A stretch of DNA of 64,000 nucleotides, from positions 23,570-87,569 of the forward strand of contig JADHNJ010000003.1 in NCBI GenBank assembly GCA_016779565.1, given 5' to 3'. Under the pieces are notes generated by a model. The model did not search any database and had not been told where the DNA came from. It saw only the letters and a list, made by a program, of their open reading frames with translations. Positions 1 through 12,170 of the stretch are shown here, piece by piece; positions within the stretch are counted from its first letter, which is position 1, and each line of letters begins with the position of its first letter. The position numbers and the translations under genes are program-made. The stretch comes from Pseudomonadales bacterium. Lineage in GTDB: Bacteria > Pseudomonadota > Gammaproteobacteria > Pseudomonadales > Azotimanducaceae.

Positions 1-1182
1 AACAACGCTCGGATGCACCGCCTGTAACGCGGACAAAACAGCAAGCCGGTCCTCTGAGACGTCTTGTTGACCTAGCAACCTAGCCGCCTCCTTCGGGTGG
101 GGTGTCAACACGACGTTCGATCTCGGAAGGGCGGTTCCGGCCTGAAGATTGAGCGCGTCAGCATCTAGAACCGTTGGTTTCGAGGACCTTAAAACCTGAT
201 TGAGCAAGTTTCGAGCCCACTCGTCTTGACCCAAACCTGGACCAATCACAACTGCATGACATTTTTCCAATAACGCTTCGATGTTTGTGTTGAAGTCGGC
301 GGCACTAAACATCGCTTCTGGACACCTTGCGAGCATACTCGAACGATGCGCCGCTTGACTGATGACTGACACTAACCCGGCACCGCTGCGAAGCGCTGCC
401 TCGGTTGCTAATAGACACGCGCCACCAAATCCATTGTTACCGCCAATGATCAACACATGACCGAACTGACCTTTATGAGCAGACGCTGGCCGTTTGGGCA
501 AAGGCTTGCTGGTCAACACTTGAACAGACTCGGCAGAATATTGATCGATAAGCGCGTCAGGCACACCAAGGTCAGCCAGCACAATCTCGCCTGCATTCGC
601 CTGCCCGACACCGTGATAAAGACCCAATTTTGGTACCAAAAAAGTGATCGTTAGCGTGGCTTGTATGCATACCCCGTCGCTCAGCCCTGAATCCGGATGC
701 AATCCGCTTGGCAAATCTAGCGCGACGACAGGACCGTCGGAGCAATTGATTAAACGGATGAGCGATCGATATTCAGCTCTTAAGGGAAAACGAAAGCCCA
801 CGCCCAGCAACGCATCAACTACCAACGTCTCGGCATCTATCTGATCAGGAGGGCTGATAAAGCTCGCCTGACTGGCCTTACAAGCTGTTAATGCTCGGTG
901 ACTGGCCGGCGAGAATTTTTCTGAACCCGCAACCAAAACAACGTTAACGGACCAGCCACGATCGGCTAACATTGTCGCTACCAGTAAACCATCGCCAGCA
1001 TTGTTGCCTGTACCGCACACAATCAATGCCTTCGAATAGCCGTCGAGCCGCGTCGATATCTCGGCTAAAACGCTACGCGCTGCAAGCTTCATCAATGCAT
1101 AACTATCGAGCCCACTATCTTTTGAATAGTGCGCATCAATCGCCTTTACCGCTGCCGCAAGATAGAGTTTCGACGGTATCAT
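1..1182 (-). CDS. nnr: Bifunctional NAD(P)H-hydrate epimerase / ADP-dependent NAD(P)H-hydrate dehydratase, C-terminus truncated by window edge
   Basis: Manual reverse-strand translation MIPSKLYLAAAVKAIDAHYSKDSGLDSYALMKLA...VCGTGNNAGDGLLVATMLAD (YjeF_N motif) running open to base 1; absent from ORF track because it runs off the edge; adjacent to queG. Confidence 0.93.
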   Translation of the reverse strand, partial: MIPSKLYLAAAVKAIDAHYSKDSGLDSYALMKLAARSVLAEISTRLDGYSKALIVCGTGNNAGDGLLVATMLADRGWSVNVVLVAGSEKFSPASHRALTACKASQASFISPPDQIDAETLVVDALLGVGFRFPLRAEYRSLIRLINCSDGPVVALDLPSGLHPDSGLSDGVCIQATLTITFLVPKLGLYHGVGQANAGEIVLADLGVPDALIDQYSAESVQVLTSKPLPKRPASAHKGQFGHVLIIGGNNGFGGACLLATEAALRSGAGLVSVISQAAHRSSMLARCPEAMFSAADFNTNIEALLEKCHAVVIGPGLGQDEWARNLLNQVLRSSKPTVLDADALNLQAGTALPRSNVVLTPHPKEAARLLGQQDVSEDRLAVLSALQAVHPSVV

Positions 1183-1228
1183 AGGGGCCCTGATAAACTT
1201 GCTCTAATGATTATAACCAAACCCGCAC

Positions 1229-2329
1229 ATGGAATTATTCATGTCACTAAGGACGCTACAGGACGACATCTCCCACTGGGCCAATGACCTGGGTTTTTCT
1301 GCCGTGGGGTACGTTACCCTCGGGCCAAGCGATCACGAACAACATCTAAAGCATTGGCTTAGCCAAGAATATCACGGCAGCATGGCCTATATGGCCCAGA
1401 ACATGAACTTGAGGGTCGAGCCATCAGGCCTACTGCCCGGCGCCTTGACTGCCATTACCGTTCGTATGGACTATCTCACCCAAGCCCGAATGGCGCCCGC
1501 CCAAGCCGCGCTCATAAATCCCCGCCAGGGCTATATTGCACAATATGCGCTTGGGCGTGATTACCATAAGGTTATTCGCCAGAAGCTCAAGAAACTTGCC
1601 GAGAAAATTAACGCCGCCACAACTGACCTACCAAACGGGCCCTTCATCAGCAGAGCATGCACCGATAGTGCACCAATTTTGGAAAAACGTCTCGCAGAAC
1701 AATCTGGATTGGGCTGGATCGGAAAGAACACATTGCTCAATGATAAGCAACGAGGCTCTTGGTGCGTCATTGGCGAACTACTTACGAACTTACCTTTTTC
1801 GGAGGTTAAACCCGAGAGCGATAACCATTGCGGCAGCTGCCAGCGCTGTCTTGATATTTGCCCCACTAAAGCCTTTGTTGGGCCCTACCAGCTAGACGCT
1901 AGACGTTGCATATCTTACTTAACAATCGAGTCAAAAGCGGCTATTCCGCTCGAATTCCGCGCTGCGATCGGCAATAGAATCTTTGGTTGCGATGACTGCC
2001 AGCTGGTCTGTCCCTGGAATAAATTTGCCGCCCATCAGATCGATCAAGATTTTTCGGCACGGGCGCAATTTAAGTCCCGCTCTTTACTTGAATTGCTGTC
2101 TTGGACCGAAGCTGAATTTCTTACCAATACCGAGGGATCTCCGATTCGTCGGACTGGCTTTGAGGGATGGCGGCGCAATATCGCGGTAGCCTTAGGCAAT
2201 GCGCCTTATGATGAAAACATCGTCAATGCTCTGGAATCGGTTAGGTCCGACGCCAGCGACCTGGTGCGGGAGCATATTGATTGGGCTTTGACAAGGCAAA
2301 TGCAAAAACAAACAGGCTTTAAATCTTAA
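1229..2329 (+). CDS. queG: Epoxyqueuosine reductase
   Basis: 366 aa; double 4Fe-4S motifs [12 protein letters not shown] and [11 protein letters not shown]; synteny with nnr and orn. Confidence 0.96.
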   Translation: MELFMSLRTLQDDISHWANDLGFSAVGYVTLGPSDHEQHLKHWLSQEYHGSMAYMAQNMNLRVEPSGLLPGALTAITVRMDYLTQARMAPAQAALINPRQGYIAQYALGRDYHKVIRQKLKKLAEKINAATTDLPNGPFISRACTDSAPILEKRLAEQSGLGWIGKNTLLNDKQRGSWCVIGELLTNLPFSEVKPESDNHCGSCQRCLDICPTKAFVGPYQLDARRCISYLTIESKAAIPLEFRAAIGNRIFGCDDCQLVCPWNKFAAHQIDQDFSARAQFKSRSLLELLSWTEAEFLTNTEGSPIRRTGFEGWRRNIAVALGNAPYDENIVNALESVRSDASDLVREHIDWALTRQMQKQTGFKS

Positions 2330-2864
2330 GCACGTGCTCGCGATAGACTTTCAATTCATCGATTGATTCACGGATGTCGTCCAACGCTCGATGCTTGCCC
2401 TGTTTTATCACTAAGTCCATGATCTCTGGCTTCCAACGCATGACCAAAACCTTAATCGCGCTAACATCTAGGTTTCGGTAGTGAAAAAACTCACCCAGGA
2501 TTGGCATGTGCCGATCAATGAATCGACGGTCTTGGCCGATACTGTTGCCACATAAGGGCGAATCTCTCGGGCCAACATAGTCTTGTAGGAATGCCAAAGT
2601 TTCTGCTTCTGCCATTGCCTCAGTCGTCTTCGACGCCAACACGCGTGCTGTTAGGCCGGATTCTCCGTGATGTTGGGTATTCCATTCGTCCATTTGTGCC
2701 ATACGCTCTTCAGACTGGTGAATTGTCAAGCAGGGGCCCTCTGCAATGATATTCAACTGCACATCGGTAACGATGGTTGCCATTTCTAAAATCAGATCAT
2801 TATCGGGATCTAAACCCGTCATTTCCATATCGATCCAAACCAGATTATTCGAGTCTACAGCCAT
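2319..2864 (-). CDS. orn: Oligoribonuclease
   Basis: [31 protein letters not shown]-exonuclease start, typical Orn. Confidence 0.97.
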   Translation of the reverse strand: MAVDSNNLVWIDMEMTGLDPDNDLILEMATIVTDVQLNIIAEGPCLTIHQSEERMAQMDEWNTQHHGESGLTARVLASKTTEAMAEAETLAFLQDYVGPRDSPLCGNSIGQDRRFIDRHMPILGEFFHYRNLDVSAIKVLVMRWKPEIMDLVIKQGKHRALDDIRESIDELKVYREHVLKI

Positions 2865-3086
2865 GGGAACTTCCTTTTTGCCTCTATTATTGTTGCAAAC
2901 CGCGCTTCAAAAATTCTATTTAAACCCGTCTAAAGCCAAAATACGAGTAACATCAATGCTCAGCAGAGGCCGAATCTGTGATAAAACAATCGCTGCTAAG
3001 AGCGCCCAAGGTTACTGATTACAGTACATCTCGGCCAAGCCACGCAAACTTACAACTGACGCCCTTATGCAATTAACAGGCTTTCT

Positions 3087-3890
3087 ATGACTCGAATCTT
3101 TGTTTGGCTGCAATATCTGCTTCCCCAGCATTTGCTATCTCGTCTAATCGGATACTTCGCTGCCAGTCAAATAAACTGGCTGAAGCAAGGTCTAATTCGC
3201 ATTTTTGCAGGTGTCTACCGAGTCGATTGGCAAATCGCGGCGAGACAGTCACCAAAAGAATTTGTGTCGTTTAACGATTTTTTTACGCGAGAACTTTTGC
3301 CCGGCGTGAGACCCATCAGTGGGGCCCTTTGTTGCCCTGCAGATGGCGTAGTGTCGGCCATGGGCCGAATCACCGCGGGTTGCGCCCTGCAAGCTAAGAA
3401 CCATCAGTACCCCATAGAGGCCTTACTTGGCGAGGCATTACCCGAAGCTTTCGTTGACGGCAGTTTTTTGACAATTTATCTAGCGCCCAAGGATTATCAT
3501 CGCGTGCATTTCCCCGCAGCTGGAACATTAACTCATGCCCGGTACGTGCCAGGGGATTTGTTCTCGGTCAACGCTGCGACAACCGAATACGTTCCTGGCC
3601 TGTTCACTCGCAATGAGCGACTCGTGCTTCATGTGAAAAGCTCGACAAGCCAGTATTACTTAATTTTGGTAGGGGCCATGATCGTAGCAGGCATACAACC
3701 TTTTTGGCGGGAAACGCCTTTTGCTGCTCGGCGCCCTGATGAAAAAGTTTTCATCGAAACGATCGTTGAGCAGGGTCAAGAGGCTGGACGATTCTTACTT
3801 GGCTCGACGGCCATCATCATTTCTGACTCTCGCGAACCGTGGCGCACCAACATGGGAACAACTGTAAAGATGGGTCAGGCGCTCGCCTAA
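3087..3890 (+). CDS. psd: Phosphatidylserine decarboxylase proenzyme
   Basis: FNDFFTRELLPGVRP, YLAPKDYHRVHFP and C-terminal LGST self-cleavage motif. Confidence 0.97.
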   Translation: MTRIFVWLQYLLPQHLLSRLIGYFAASQINWLKQGLIRIFAGVYRVDWQIAARQSPKEFVSFNDFFTRELLPGVRPISGALCCPADGVVSAMGRITAGCALQAKNHQYPIEALLGEALPEAFVDGSFLTIYLAPKDYHRVHFPAAGTLTHARYVPGDLFSVNAATTEYVPGLFTRNERLVLHVKSSTSQYYLILVGAMIVAGIQPFWRETPFAARRPDEKVFIETIVEQGQEAGRFLLGSTAIIISDSREPWRTNMGTTVKMGQALA

Positions 3891-3905
3891 GCTATAGACA
3901 AGAAA

Positions 3906-4874
3906 CTACAAAGACAACTGAACTTCGGCGAGCTGGTGCTTTTCAAGCCAGACCATCAGCAGACGATCGAAACCTAGCGCAACACCAGCGCAGGCGGGCA
4001 TCCTAGCACTGGCGTTAACAAAAGCTTTATCGATCTCAATATGAGACAACCCTCGACGCTTCCGCTGTTCGTTGGCAAGCGCGCCACGGTGGTTGATCTC
4101 CACCACATCTCTTAGCTCCTCATAGCCGTTGGCAAGTTCTACACCCTGCCAATACAGTTCAAACCGACTCGCTGTTTGGCGATCGTTATCAATGACAGCC
4201 AGCGCAGACTGGCATAAAGGAAATTCTGTTAAGAAATAAACGGGCGGTAGGGTCGGTTCTAGCACTTGCTTAAAAAGGAAATCTAAACAATCAGACTTAA
4301 ACAAACTGTCGTCAATAAATACTAGGTGTTCAACATCAACGTCTTCGGATCGTACCATTTCCCAAAGCGCGGCCGACGACAAGTCGTCTGGTTTTTCATT
4401 GAAGGTTTCAATAAAAATTTGTTGGAATGACACCTTTGGAATTCCAGCCTTTCGGCATTCAGCCCATAGCGACGGTGGCTCAGGTAACGCATCGAGCAGC
4501 TGCTCAACTTCTTCCATTAGGTCGACCAACGAAAAGTCTGGTCGATACCATTCAAGCATTAAAAACTCTGGATTGTGGTTTCGCCCAATATCCCCTGCCC
4601 GAAACGCTGGAGTGATCTCAAACACAGGTTGACGGTATTCTGCAAGCACACGCTTTAGGGCATATTCAGGCGATGTCTGGAGGAATTGCTGGCCCTGATC
4701 TGTTGCGACAACGAAGCTCGCCAAATGTGGATCGAAGGATGCCGCTGAATACAAGCTCGGCGTTGTCACTTCGGTGACATGGCGTGCTTCAAAAAAACCT
4801 CTTATTTCACTAAGTATTTGGCTGCGACGGATGATCACGTCCCAGGCCGGCATTTTAGTAGACGCCGTTTTCAA
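3906..4874 (-). CDS. epmA: EF-P beta-lysine ligase (GenX/PoxA)
   Basis: Class II LysRS-like catalytic-domain protein without anticodon domain, 322 aa, adjacent to efp. Confidence 0.94.
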   Translation of the reverse strand: MKTASTKMPAWDVIIRRSQILSEIRGFFEARHVTEVTTPSLYSAASFDPHLASFVVATDQGQQFLQTSPEYALKRVLAEYRQPVFEITPAFRAGDIGRNHNPEFLMLEWYRPDFSLVDLMEEVEQLLDALPEPPSLWAECRKAGIPKVSFQQIFIETFNEKPDDLSSAALWEMVRSEDVDVEHLVFIDDSLFKSDCLDFLFKQVLEPTLPPVYFLTEFPLCQSALAVIDNDRQTASRFELYWQGVELANGYEELRDVVEINHRGALANEQRKRRGLSHIEIDKAFVNASARMPACAGVALGFDRLLMVWLEKHQLAEVQLSL

Positions 4875-4876
4875 AA

Positions 4877-5452
4877 TTAATTGCTTTTACTTCTGCCTTG
4901 ATATTCTCCCGTCCGAGTGTCGACTCGAATCTGCTCACCTATATTGATAAACAGCGGCACTTTAACCACCGCGCCGGTTGTTAATGTTGCAGGTTTAGAG
5001 CCACCAGTTGCAGTATCGCCTTTCAAACCTGGGTCTGTTTCAACGATTTCAAGGTCAACAAAATTTGGCGCTTGAACAAGGATTGGCACATCGTTCCACA
5101 ATGTGACTGTGCAACGACTATTTTCTTTGAGCCAATTCATAGCATCCGCTACCGCCGTTTTGTCAGCTGCAATCTGCTCAAAACTGTCGTCGGTTTTCAT
5201 GAAGTGCCAATACTCGCCGTCGGAGTACATGTACTCCATCTCATATTCCATCACGTCGGCGCCTTCTAGGCTTTCCCCTGACTTAAACGTTCGCTCCCAG
5301 ACGCGACCAGTCTTTAGGTTTTTCAATCGCACCCGATTAAAGGCCTGGCCTTTGCCCGGTTTAACAAACTCATTCTCTACAATGCTACAAGGATCGCCCT
5401 CAAGCAGCACTTTGAGCCCTGACTTAAATTCATTGGTCGAAAAAGTACCCAT
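4877..5452 (-). CDS. efp: Elongation factor P
   Basis: 191 aa, [16 protein letters not shown] with the modifiable Lys in PGKGQA. Confidence 0.97.
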   Translation of the reverse strand: MGTFSTNEFKSGLKVLLEGDPCSIVENEFVKPGKGQAFNRVRLKNLKTGRVWERTFKSGESLEGADVMEYEMEYMYSDGEYWHFMKTDDSFEQIAADKTAVADAMNWLKENSRCTVTLWNDVPILVQAPNFVDLEIVETDPGLKGDTATGGSKPATLTTGAVVKVPLFINIGEQIRVDTRTGEYQGRSKSN

Positions 5453-5537
5453 ACAGTCCTCTTTTTATTCCCGCGGTTATGTGCTCTCGGCTCGCTAGTT
5501 TACCGAGATTCCTGGTGTTAAGGCTAATTCACTCGAC

Positions 5538-6740
5538 TTAACTCAGCTGTTCATGATCTTTGATGCCCAACAAATACAAAATACTATCGATGCCTAAGGT
5601 AGAAATTGCATGACTCGATCGCGCTCTCACGATCTCTTTGGCGTGATAGGCGATGCCAAGGCCAGCCGCTCCAAGCATCTCTAAATCGTTAGCACCATCA
5701 CCGACGGCAATCGTTTGACTCATAGAAATTGCTTCTCTTTGAGCCAGCTCCGTCAGCGTCTGGGCCTTGCCTTTAGCGTCCATAATGGGTGCCAATACCT
5801 GACCCGACAAATAGCCATCGATCACTTCTAAACGATTTGCAAATACATAATCGACGCCCAACTCTGCTTGCAGAACATGACCAAAATAATCAAAGCCACC
5901 AGAAATTATCGCGGTTTTGTAACCTAGGCGCTTTAGGGTCGCAAATAGCACCTCAACACCTTCGGTAAGCGGCAATTTTTCAGCAATGTCAGCAAGCGTC
6001 GACGCCTTAAGTCCCTTGAGCAAGGCGACCCGAGCGCGAAGACTGGATGCAAAGTCCATTTGCCCTGACATTGCCGCTTCGGTAATCGCTTTGACTTCCT
6101 GCCCAACGCCAGCACACTCGGCAAGCTCATCGATCACTTCTGTTTCGATGAGCGTAGAATCCATATCAAAAGCGATCAATCTACGGTGCCGCCTGAAAAT
6201 GCCGTCCTCTTGAATCGCAACATCTAACGCAAGATCCGAGGCCAGGGCTATCATTTTTTTTCTAAACTCTGCACTCGCGCTCCCTCGTAGGGACCACTCT
6301 AGACAGGCTCTGGTTGGGGCTGACATAGGTGCAAGCGGGACTCGGCCGGAGAGTCGGGAAATGTGGTCAATATTCAAACCTTCCAAAGTGACCGCCTCAG
6401 ACAACGTGGCCAGCTGATCCGCGGTAATGCTCCTGCCAAGTATCGTTAAGATCGTGCGCTGCTGACCTTGTTTAGCCACCCAGTCTTCATATTCAGAATC
6501 CAACACAGGTGTCATCGCAACGGACAAGCCCTCGTCGATTAAAAGCGCTTGCAATGCCGTCAAGTGGGGTTGCCGCACCTGGGGAAACCGCACCAAGATC
6601 CCAAGGGTAAGATAATCATGGATCACCGATTGCCCCATATCTAACACCTGGACACCGGCGTCAGCCAGTTGCTTCGTCAGTTTAGCGGTAAGGCCAGGCC
6701 GGTCTCGTCCGGTCACATTGATTAAGGTGATTTGATGCAT
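5538..6740 (-). CDS. serB: Phosphoserine phosphatase with N-terminal ACT-like region
   Basis: DMDSTLIETEVIDELAECAGVG, GDGANDLEMLGAAGLGIAYHAK; N-terminal TGRDRPGLTAKLTKQLADAG. Confidence 0.95.
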   Translation of the reverse strand: MHQITLINVTGRDRPGLTAKLTKQLADAGVQVLDMGQSVIHDYLTLGILVRFPQVRQPHLTALQALLIDEGLSVAMTPVLDSEYEDWVAKQGQQRTILTILGRSITADQLATLSEAVTLEGLNIDHISRLSGRVPLAPMSAPTRACLEWSLRGSASAEFRKKMIALASDLALDVAIQEDGIFRRHRRLIAFDMDSTLIETEVIDELAECAGVGQEVKAITEAAMSGQMDFASSLRARVALLKGLKASTLADIAEKLPLTEGVEVLFATLKRLGYKTAIISGGFDYFGHVLQAELGVDYVFANRLEVIDGYLSGQVLAPIMDAKGKAQTLTELAQREAISMSQTIAVGDGANDLEMLGAAGLGIAYHAKEIVRARSSHAISTLGIDSILYLLGIKDHEQLS

Positions 6741-6851
6741 GGGCTAGCGAATTTTAATTTAACTCACCTATTATCCCGCAAATAAACAAGCGGTGACAGC
6801 CAATCAACGAGATACGGTATACTCGGCGTACGCAACCACTCGTCGGTCTTC

Positions 6852-7877
6852 ATGTTCAAACTGCGCTTTCGCCTCGTGGCGCTCATTGTTGTGCCTTTTA
6901 TCTCCATGACTTTACTGCTCATGATGATCTATCTGGATCAAGTATCGCGGCACCTAGAAGCGGCGCAATACGATTTCCAGCAAACACTGCTCTCAACAAA
7001 AATCTCGGATGCCAGTCGATATCTCAGCGCTTCAGACTATGTGGCGCTTGCAGCGATATTGGATGACTTAACGCTCGCCGCCGGAAGTGGTAGAGCTGAA
7101 GTGCAAGATTCAGAGGGCACAATTATTTTGGGAAGCGGCGACGTTTCGCTTGTCCAAAATGTCATTCGAATGCGGCTCAGCCATGAGGGAAAAATCCTAG
7201 GCTCTCTGGTTTTTGAGCTTGATGGCACCGAGACAGCTGCTCGGATTCAGGCGTTACTGTTCGGCACCTTGGTGACGATCACCCTTGTCATGATCGCCTT
7301 GGTGCTGCTCGCGCTACGTTTCGGAGACTTTATTCTGATCTGGCTAAGCCTCGATCTACCCGCTCAGAAGCGCCAAGATCAATCTCATTCTCAGTCAGCA
7401 GACCTTACATCTAACAGCGACTTTGTCGCGATGATAGCCATGAAGGTGCATCCACCGAGGTTAGCGCCAGTTCAACAATTGAGAGCGATTGCAGCAGCCC
7501 AAGGCGGCATTTTAAAGGAACTTGCACCCGGTGAGTTTGAGCTAAATTTCGCAAAAGGCTCACCTGACGTGCTTGCCATCGAGTATTGTAAACGGGTCGA
7601 ACCGCTGATCTCTGACATCGCTGGTTTAAACGTCCGGTGGGCCATCGGCATGGGCGAGGCGCAGGCAAGCGTAACGCTTGGCAAGAGAACGCGTTTTCTA
7701 GCATCGCTCAGTCAGGGCAGCCTAGTCCTCGAAGCTCCAACCCTAGCCCTTATTGAGCAGGCCCTCGTCGCTACGTCCATGACGCCTAGACCAATGGTAT
7801 CTGCACTGGCATCAGACCTAGCGCTCTTTACCCTTGATATCGATAAAGATGTGCGAGGCGATGTCTCAACGATTTAA
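6852..7877 (+). CDS. Smp/AhpA-like inner-membrane protein next to serB
   Basis: N-terminal TM, periplasmic segment, second TM, cytoplasmic tail; conserved position between serB and parC in gammaproteobacteria. Confidence 0.7.
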   Translation: MFKLRFRLVALIVVPFISMTLLLMMIYLDQVSRHLEAAQYDFQQTLLSTKISDASRYLSASDYVALAAILDDLTLAAGSGRAEVQDSEGTIILGSGDVSLVQNVIRMRLSHEGKILGSLVFELDGTETAARIQALLFGTLVTITLVMIALVLLALRFGDFILIWLSLDLPAQKRQDQSHSQSADLTSNSDFVAMIAMKVHPPRLAPVQQLRAIAAAQGGILKELAPGEFELNFAKGSPDVLAIEYCKRVEPLISDIAGLNVRWAIGMGEAQASVTLGKRTRFLASLSQGSLVLEAPTLALIEQALVATSMTPRPMVSALASDLALFTLDIDKDVRGDVSTI

Positions 7878-10112
7878 CTCGACTCGATCCACCTTCTGAA
7901 AACCTCGCGGAAGTTTCAATCCCCGTCGCGCACGCTCACCACGATAGTGCGTTAACTCTTTGAGCGTCAAATGAATAAAGCGCTTGCCGGAAAATACTGT
8001 AATGCTGTCTTTCTCAGAAAACACCAATACATGGGCCATCACTTCTTCTCGACTTTTGACCGCCCCACTTGGGATATTAATAATTTTATTACCTTTGCCT
8101 CGGCCGAGTTCGGGTAAATCCCGGGCAGGGAAAATCAGCAGCCGGCCCTGACTGGTAAAGGCGGCGATCAGTTGGGTTTCCAGGTCCTCGATCTCGCATG
8201 CAGGCAGTGAAGCCGCGCCCGGCGGTACGCTTAAATAAGATTTACCGGCTTTATTCTTGCTCACCATATCCTCGACTCGGCCAATAAACCCATAGCCTGC
8301 ATCGCTCGCAATCAAATACTTTTGCGTAAGGTCATCGAGAATTATCCCCGTGAAGCGACTACCTGCAGGGGGATTTATTCTGCCAGTAAGAGGCTCGCCT
8401 TGACCCCGAGCAGATGGCAGCGTGTGGGCGGCCAACGCATAACTTCGGCCTGTGCTGTCAAAAAATACCGCTGTTTGATTAGATTTTCCTGGCGCAGAGG
8501 CTAAGTAGGCATCCCCAGTGCGATAGCTAAGTTCCTCTACCTTAACCTCATGCCCTTTAGCAGCTCTGACCCAACCATTTTGCGACAACACAACGGTAAT
8601 TGGATCACTCGTCAAAAGATCTCGCTCAGAGAACGCTTTCGCCTCAGGACGTGCAACAATCTCCGAGCGCCGCGCATCTCCAAAAATCTCTGCATCGGCG
8701 AGTAATTCTTTTTTAATCAATGTTCTAAGGCGGGCTTTGGATCCAATGGTCTGCTCCAGCGTCTTACGCTCTTCTGCCAATGCTTCTTGCTCACCCTTAA
8801 TTTTTATTTCTTCTAATTTGGCAAGCTGCCGTAACCTTAAATCGAGGATCGCCTCTGCCTGTCGATCGCTTAACTCAAATCGGGTCATTAACGCCTGCTT
8901 CGGCTTTTCTTCCGTTCGGATAATCTCAATGACATCATCGATATTTAAAAAGGCAACCATCAAGCCTTCAAGAATATGCAGCCGATCTAAAATTCGCTCT
9001 AGTCTAAATTGCAGCCTTTTTAGGACTGTTTCCTGACGATAGGTCAGCCACTGGCTAAGCAGTTCTTTAAGCGAACAGACCCCAGGCCGGCCGCTCAGCT
9101 GAATAACGTTCTGATTGATCCGATAGGTTCTCTCAAGATCTGTAGTTGCAAATAAATGCGCCATAAGCGCGGACAAATCAACCCGATTGCTGCGCGGCAC
9201 AATAACGATACGGGTAGGATTTTCGTGATCCGATTCGTCACGCAAATCCACGACCATCGGCAACTTTTTAGCCTGCATTTGGCTCGCGATCTGCTCAAGA
9301 ATCTTCGTCCCTGACACTTGGTAAGGAAGCGCTTCAATCACGATTTCGCCGGCTTCAACTGCGAAAACCGCCCGAGCACGCACCGAGCCTCTGCCCGTCT
9401 CATAGGTATCCTGGATTTCTGCCGGAGTAGAAATAATTTCCGCGCCAGTTGGAAAATCTGGTCCTTTGATATGGGTCATCAAATCCGCAACCGAAGCCTT
9501 GGGTGAATCAAGCAAATGTACACATGCGCTGACAATTTCATTGAGATTGTGGGGCAAGATATCGGTTGCCATACCCACAGCAATGCCCGTACCGCCGTTT
9601 AACAGAAGGTTAGGTAGACGCGCGGGCAAAACCACCGGCTCTTCCATGGTGCCATCAAAATTAGCAATCCATTCAACGGTCCCCTGACCGAGCTCGGAGA
9701 GCAGCACTTTTGAATACTGCGTGAGCTTGGATTCGGTATACCGCATCGCAGCATAGGATTTAGGGTCATCCGGCGAGCCCCAATTGCCTTGTCCATCCAC
9801 TAACGGATAACGGTAAGTGAAGTTTTGTGCCATCAAAACCATGGCTTCATAACTGGCAGAGTCCCCATGCGGATGGTACTTACCAATAACGTCGCCAATG
9901 GTCCTAGCCGATTTCATGTATTTTGCATCGGCGGTCAGCCTGAGTTCTGACATCGCGTAAATGATGCGCCTCTGCACCGGCTTTAAACCATCTCCAATGT
10001 GGGGCAGCGCCCGGTCGTTAATCACGTACATCGCGTAATTAAGGTAAGCATTTTCTGTGAACTCAGCTAACGACTGATTTTCGATATTGCCGAGATCGTG
10101 CATCTCACTCAT
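7866..10112 (-). CDS. parC: DNA topoisomerase IV subunit A
   Basis: 748 aa, [15 protein letters not shown]...[10 protein letters not shown] catalytic Tyr region; adjacent parE. Confidence 0.97.
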   Translation of the reverse strand: MSEMHDLGNIENQSLAEFTENAYLNYAMYVINDRALPHIGDGLKPVQRRIIYAMSELRLTADAKYMKSARTIGDVIGKYHPHGDSASYEAMVLMAQNFTYRYPLVDGQGNWGSPDDPKSYAAMRYTESKLTQYSKVLLSELGQGTVEWIANFDGTMEEPVVLPARLPNLLLNGGTGIAVGMATDILPHNLNEIVSACVHLLDSPKASVADLMTHIKGPDFPTGAEIISTPAEIQDTYETGRGSVRARAVFAVEAGEIVIEALPYQVSGTKILEQIASQMQAKKLPMVVDLRDESDHENPTRIVIVPRSNRVDLSALMAHLFATTDLERTYRINQNVIQLSGRPGVCSLKELLSQWLTYRQETVLKRLQFRLERILDRLHILEGLMVAFLNIDDVIEIIRTEEKPKQALMTRFELSDRQAEAILDLRLRQLAKLEEIKIKGEQEALAEERKTLEQTIGSKARLRTLIKKELLADAEIFGDARRSEIVARPEAKAFSERDLLTSDPITVVLSQNGWVRAAKGHEVKVEELSYRTGDAYLASAPGKSNQTAVFFDSTGRSYALAAHTLPSARGQGEPLTGRINPPAGSRFTGIILDDLTQKYLIASDAGYGFIGRVEDMVSKNKAGKSYLSVPPGAASLPACEIEDLETQLIAAFTSQGRLLIFPARDLPELGRGKGNKIINIPSGAVKSREEVMAHVLVFSEKDSITVFSGKRFIHLTLKELTHYRGERARRGLKLPRGFQKVDRVELNR

Positions 10113-10127
10113 AAAGTTTCCTCAACG

Positions 10128-12026
10128 CTAATTCAGTTCTGCTAGATCGCCTTTGCGCTCTAGCCAAGTTTTGCGATCGCCAGCGCGTTTCTTGGCAAGC
10201 AACATGTCCAGCATGTTATCGACTTCGGCTTGTTCGGAAATGGTAAGTCGAACAAGCCTACGAGTGTCCGGGGACATCGCGGTTTCTCGAAGTTGTAATG
10301 CGTTCATTTCACCTAGCCCTTTAAATCGCTGCACCGATACTTTGCCTTTCAGCTTTTGGGTTTCGATACGCGATAAGATCGCTGCGCGTTCTGATTCATC
10401 AAGGGCATAGAACTTGTCTTTACCCACGTCAATTCGATACAAAGGCGGCATCGCAACAAAGACATGGCCCTCGCGGACTAAGGCTGGAAAATGTTTTACA
10501 AACAACGCAATTAAAAGACTGGAGATGTGCAAACCATCTGAATCTGCGTCCGCTAGGATACAAATTTTGCCATAACGCAGCCCGGATAAATCATCAGACC
10601 CAGGGTCCATCCCAAGAGCCACAGAAATGTCATGAACTTCCTGAGAAGCCAATATGTCACCCGAGTCAACTTCCCAAGTGTTTAATATTTTTCCCTTTAG
10701 CGGCATGATCGCTTGTGTTTCACGATCCCTAGCTTGCTTAGCAGAGCCACCAGCGGAATCCCCTTCGACCAAAAAAAGTTCGCCCATCATGGCGTCTTGG
10801 CAAGAGCAGTCAGTTAATTTACCTGGCAGTGCGGGTCCGGTTGTGACCTTTTTGCGGGTGATTTTTTTACCTGCGCGTAATCGGCTCTGAGCATTATTTA
10901 TTGCCATCTCGGCCAGTCGCTGACCATCTTCGGTATGCTGATTAAGCCAAAGGCTAAAACTATCCTTGACGGCCGAACTCACAAATCCGGCAATCTCTCG
11001 GCTATTCAGCCGATCTTTTGTTTGTCCGGCAAATTGGGGGTCGAGCATCTTTGCTGACAGCACATAGGCGCAACGTTCCCAAATGTCCTCGCCAGCGAGT
11101 TTTAGACCTCTTGGCAATAAGTTTCTAAACTCGCAGAACTCTCGAAGCGCTTCGAGCAACCCTGTCCTAAACCCATTTACATGGGTACCTCCAAGACCTG
11201 TAGGGATCAGGTTAACGTAGCTTTCGGTAACAGGCTGACCGCCCTCTGGCAACCATTGCACTGCCCAGTCCACTGCTTCATTGCTACCCGTTTGTGAGCC
11301 CGTAAAAGGTTGCGCCGGCAACAATTCGAAGCCTTCTAACTCGACGCTCAGGTAATCTTCTAAGCCAGCTTCATATAACCACTCTGTCACCCGCTCATCA
11401 TCGGCTTCTTTTTCGTTGATAAAGACTACCTTAAGACCTGGGCACAGCACGGCTTTTGCCCGAAGCAAATGTTTTAATCGAGATACCGAAAACTTTGGCG
11501 AGTCGAAATATTGGGGATTGGGTTTAAAAACAATTGACGTTCCGGTATTTCGTTTACTCACCGAACCAATCACGCTCAGAGGGGTTTTTTTAACGCCGTT
11601 TTCAAACGTCATATGGTGCAAGCTGCCCTCACGCTTGACAGTAACTTCAAATCGTTCGGACAGCGCATTGACCACCGATACGCCGACGCCATGAAGCCCC
11701 CCTGAAAACCGATACTGGTCACTATTGAACTTAGCGCCGGAGTGCAACCGGGTCAGGATCAGCTCCACACCAGAGACTTTTTCTTTTGCGTGTAAATCGA
11801 CCGGCATTCCCCGACCATTATCCGAAACCGACATCGAGTCATCTTTTTCCAAGGTCACAACAATTTCGCTTGCATGCCCTTCTAAGGCTTCGTCAACACA
11901 GTTATCGATCACTTCTTGAGCGAGGTGGTTTGGCCGGGTTGTTTCGGTATACATTCCCGGTCGCTTTCTGACTGGGTCTAGACCCTCTAAGACTTCGATC
12001 GAATCAGACTGGTAGTTACTGGCCAT
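10128..12026 (-). CDS. parE: DNA topoisomerase IV subunit B
   Basis: GHKL ATPase (DNGRGMPVD, GGLHGVGVSVVNAL), toprim LVEGDSAGGSAKQARDR. Confidence 0.97.
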   Translation of the reverse strand: MASNYQSDSIEVLEGLDPVRKRPGMYTETTRPNHLAQEVIDNCVDEALEGHASEIVVTLEKDDSMSVSDNGRGMPVDLHAKEKVSGVELILTRLHSGAKFNSDQYRFSGGLHGVGVSVVNALSERFEVTVKREGSLHHMTFENGVKKTPLSVIGSVSKRNTGTSIVFKPNPQYFDSPKFSVSRLKHLLRAKAVLCPGLKVVFINEKEADDERVTEWLYEAGLEDYLSVELEGFELLPAQPFTGSQTGSNEAVDWAVQWLPEGGQPVTESYVNLIPTGLGGTHVNGFRTGLLEALREFCEFRNLLPRGLKLAGEDIWERCAYVLSAKMLDPQFAGQTKDRLNSREIAGFVSSAVKDSFSLWLNQHTEDGQRLAEMAINNAQSRLRAGKKITRKKVTTGPALPGKLTDCSCQDAMMGELFLVEGDSAGGSAKQARDRETQAIMPLKGKILNTWEVDSGDILASQEVHDISVALGMDPGSDDLSGLRYGKICILADADSDGLHISSLLIALFVKHFPALVREGHVFVAMPPLYRIDVGKDKFYALDESERAAILSRIETQKLKGKVSVQRFKGLGEMNALQLRETAMSPDTRRLVRLTISEQAEVDNMLDMLLAKKRAGDRKTWLERKGDLAELN

Positions 12027-12170
12027 AAAATTTATTGCTCACTGAGGACAAGAGATACTGGATATGACGTAAACATCCGGGTCCATCCGGGGATGCCCCT
12101 AACTTGGCAGATATCAAGACGCCCGTGTTACCCAGGCTGCAAATTATAACGAGAATAATTCTAGATGGTA

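Noticed and set aside
5103-5498. 131-aa plus-strand ORF across efp
   Set aside because: Antisense shadow ORF of efp.
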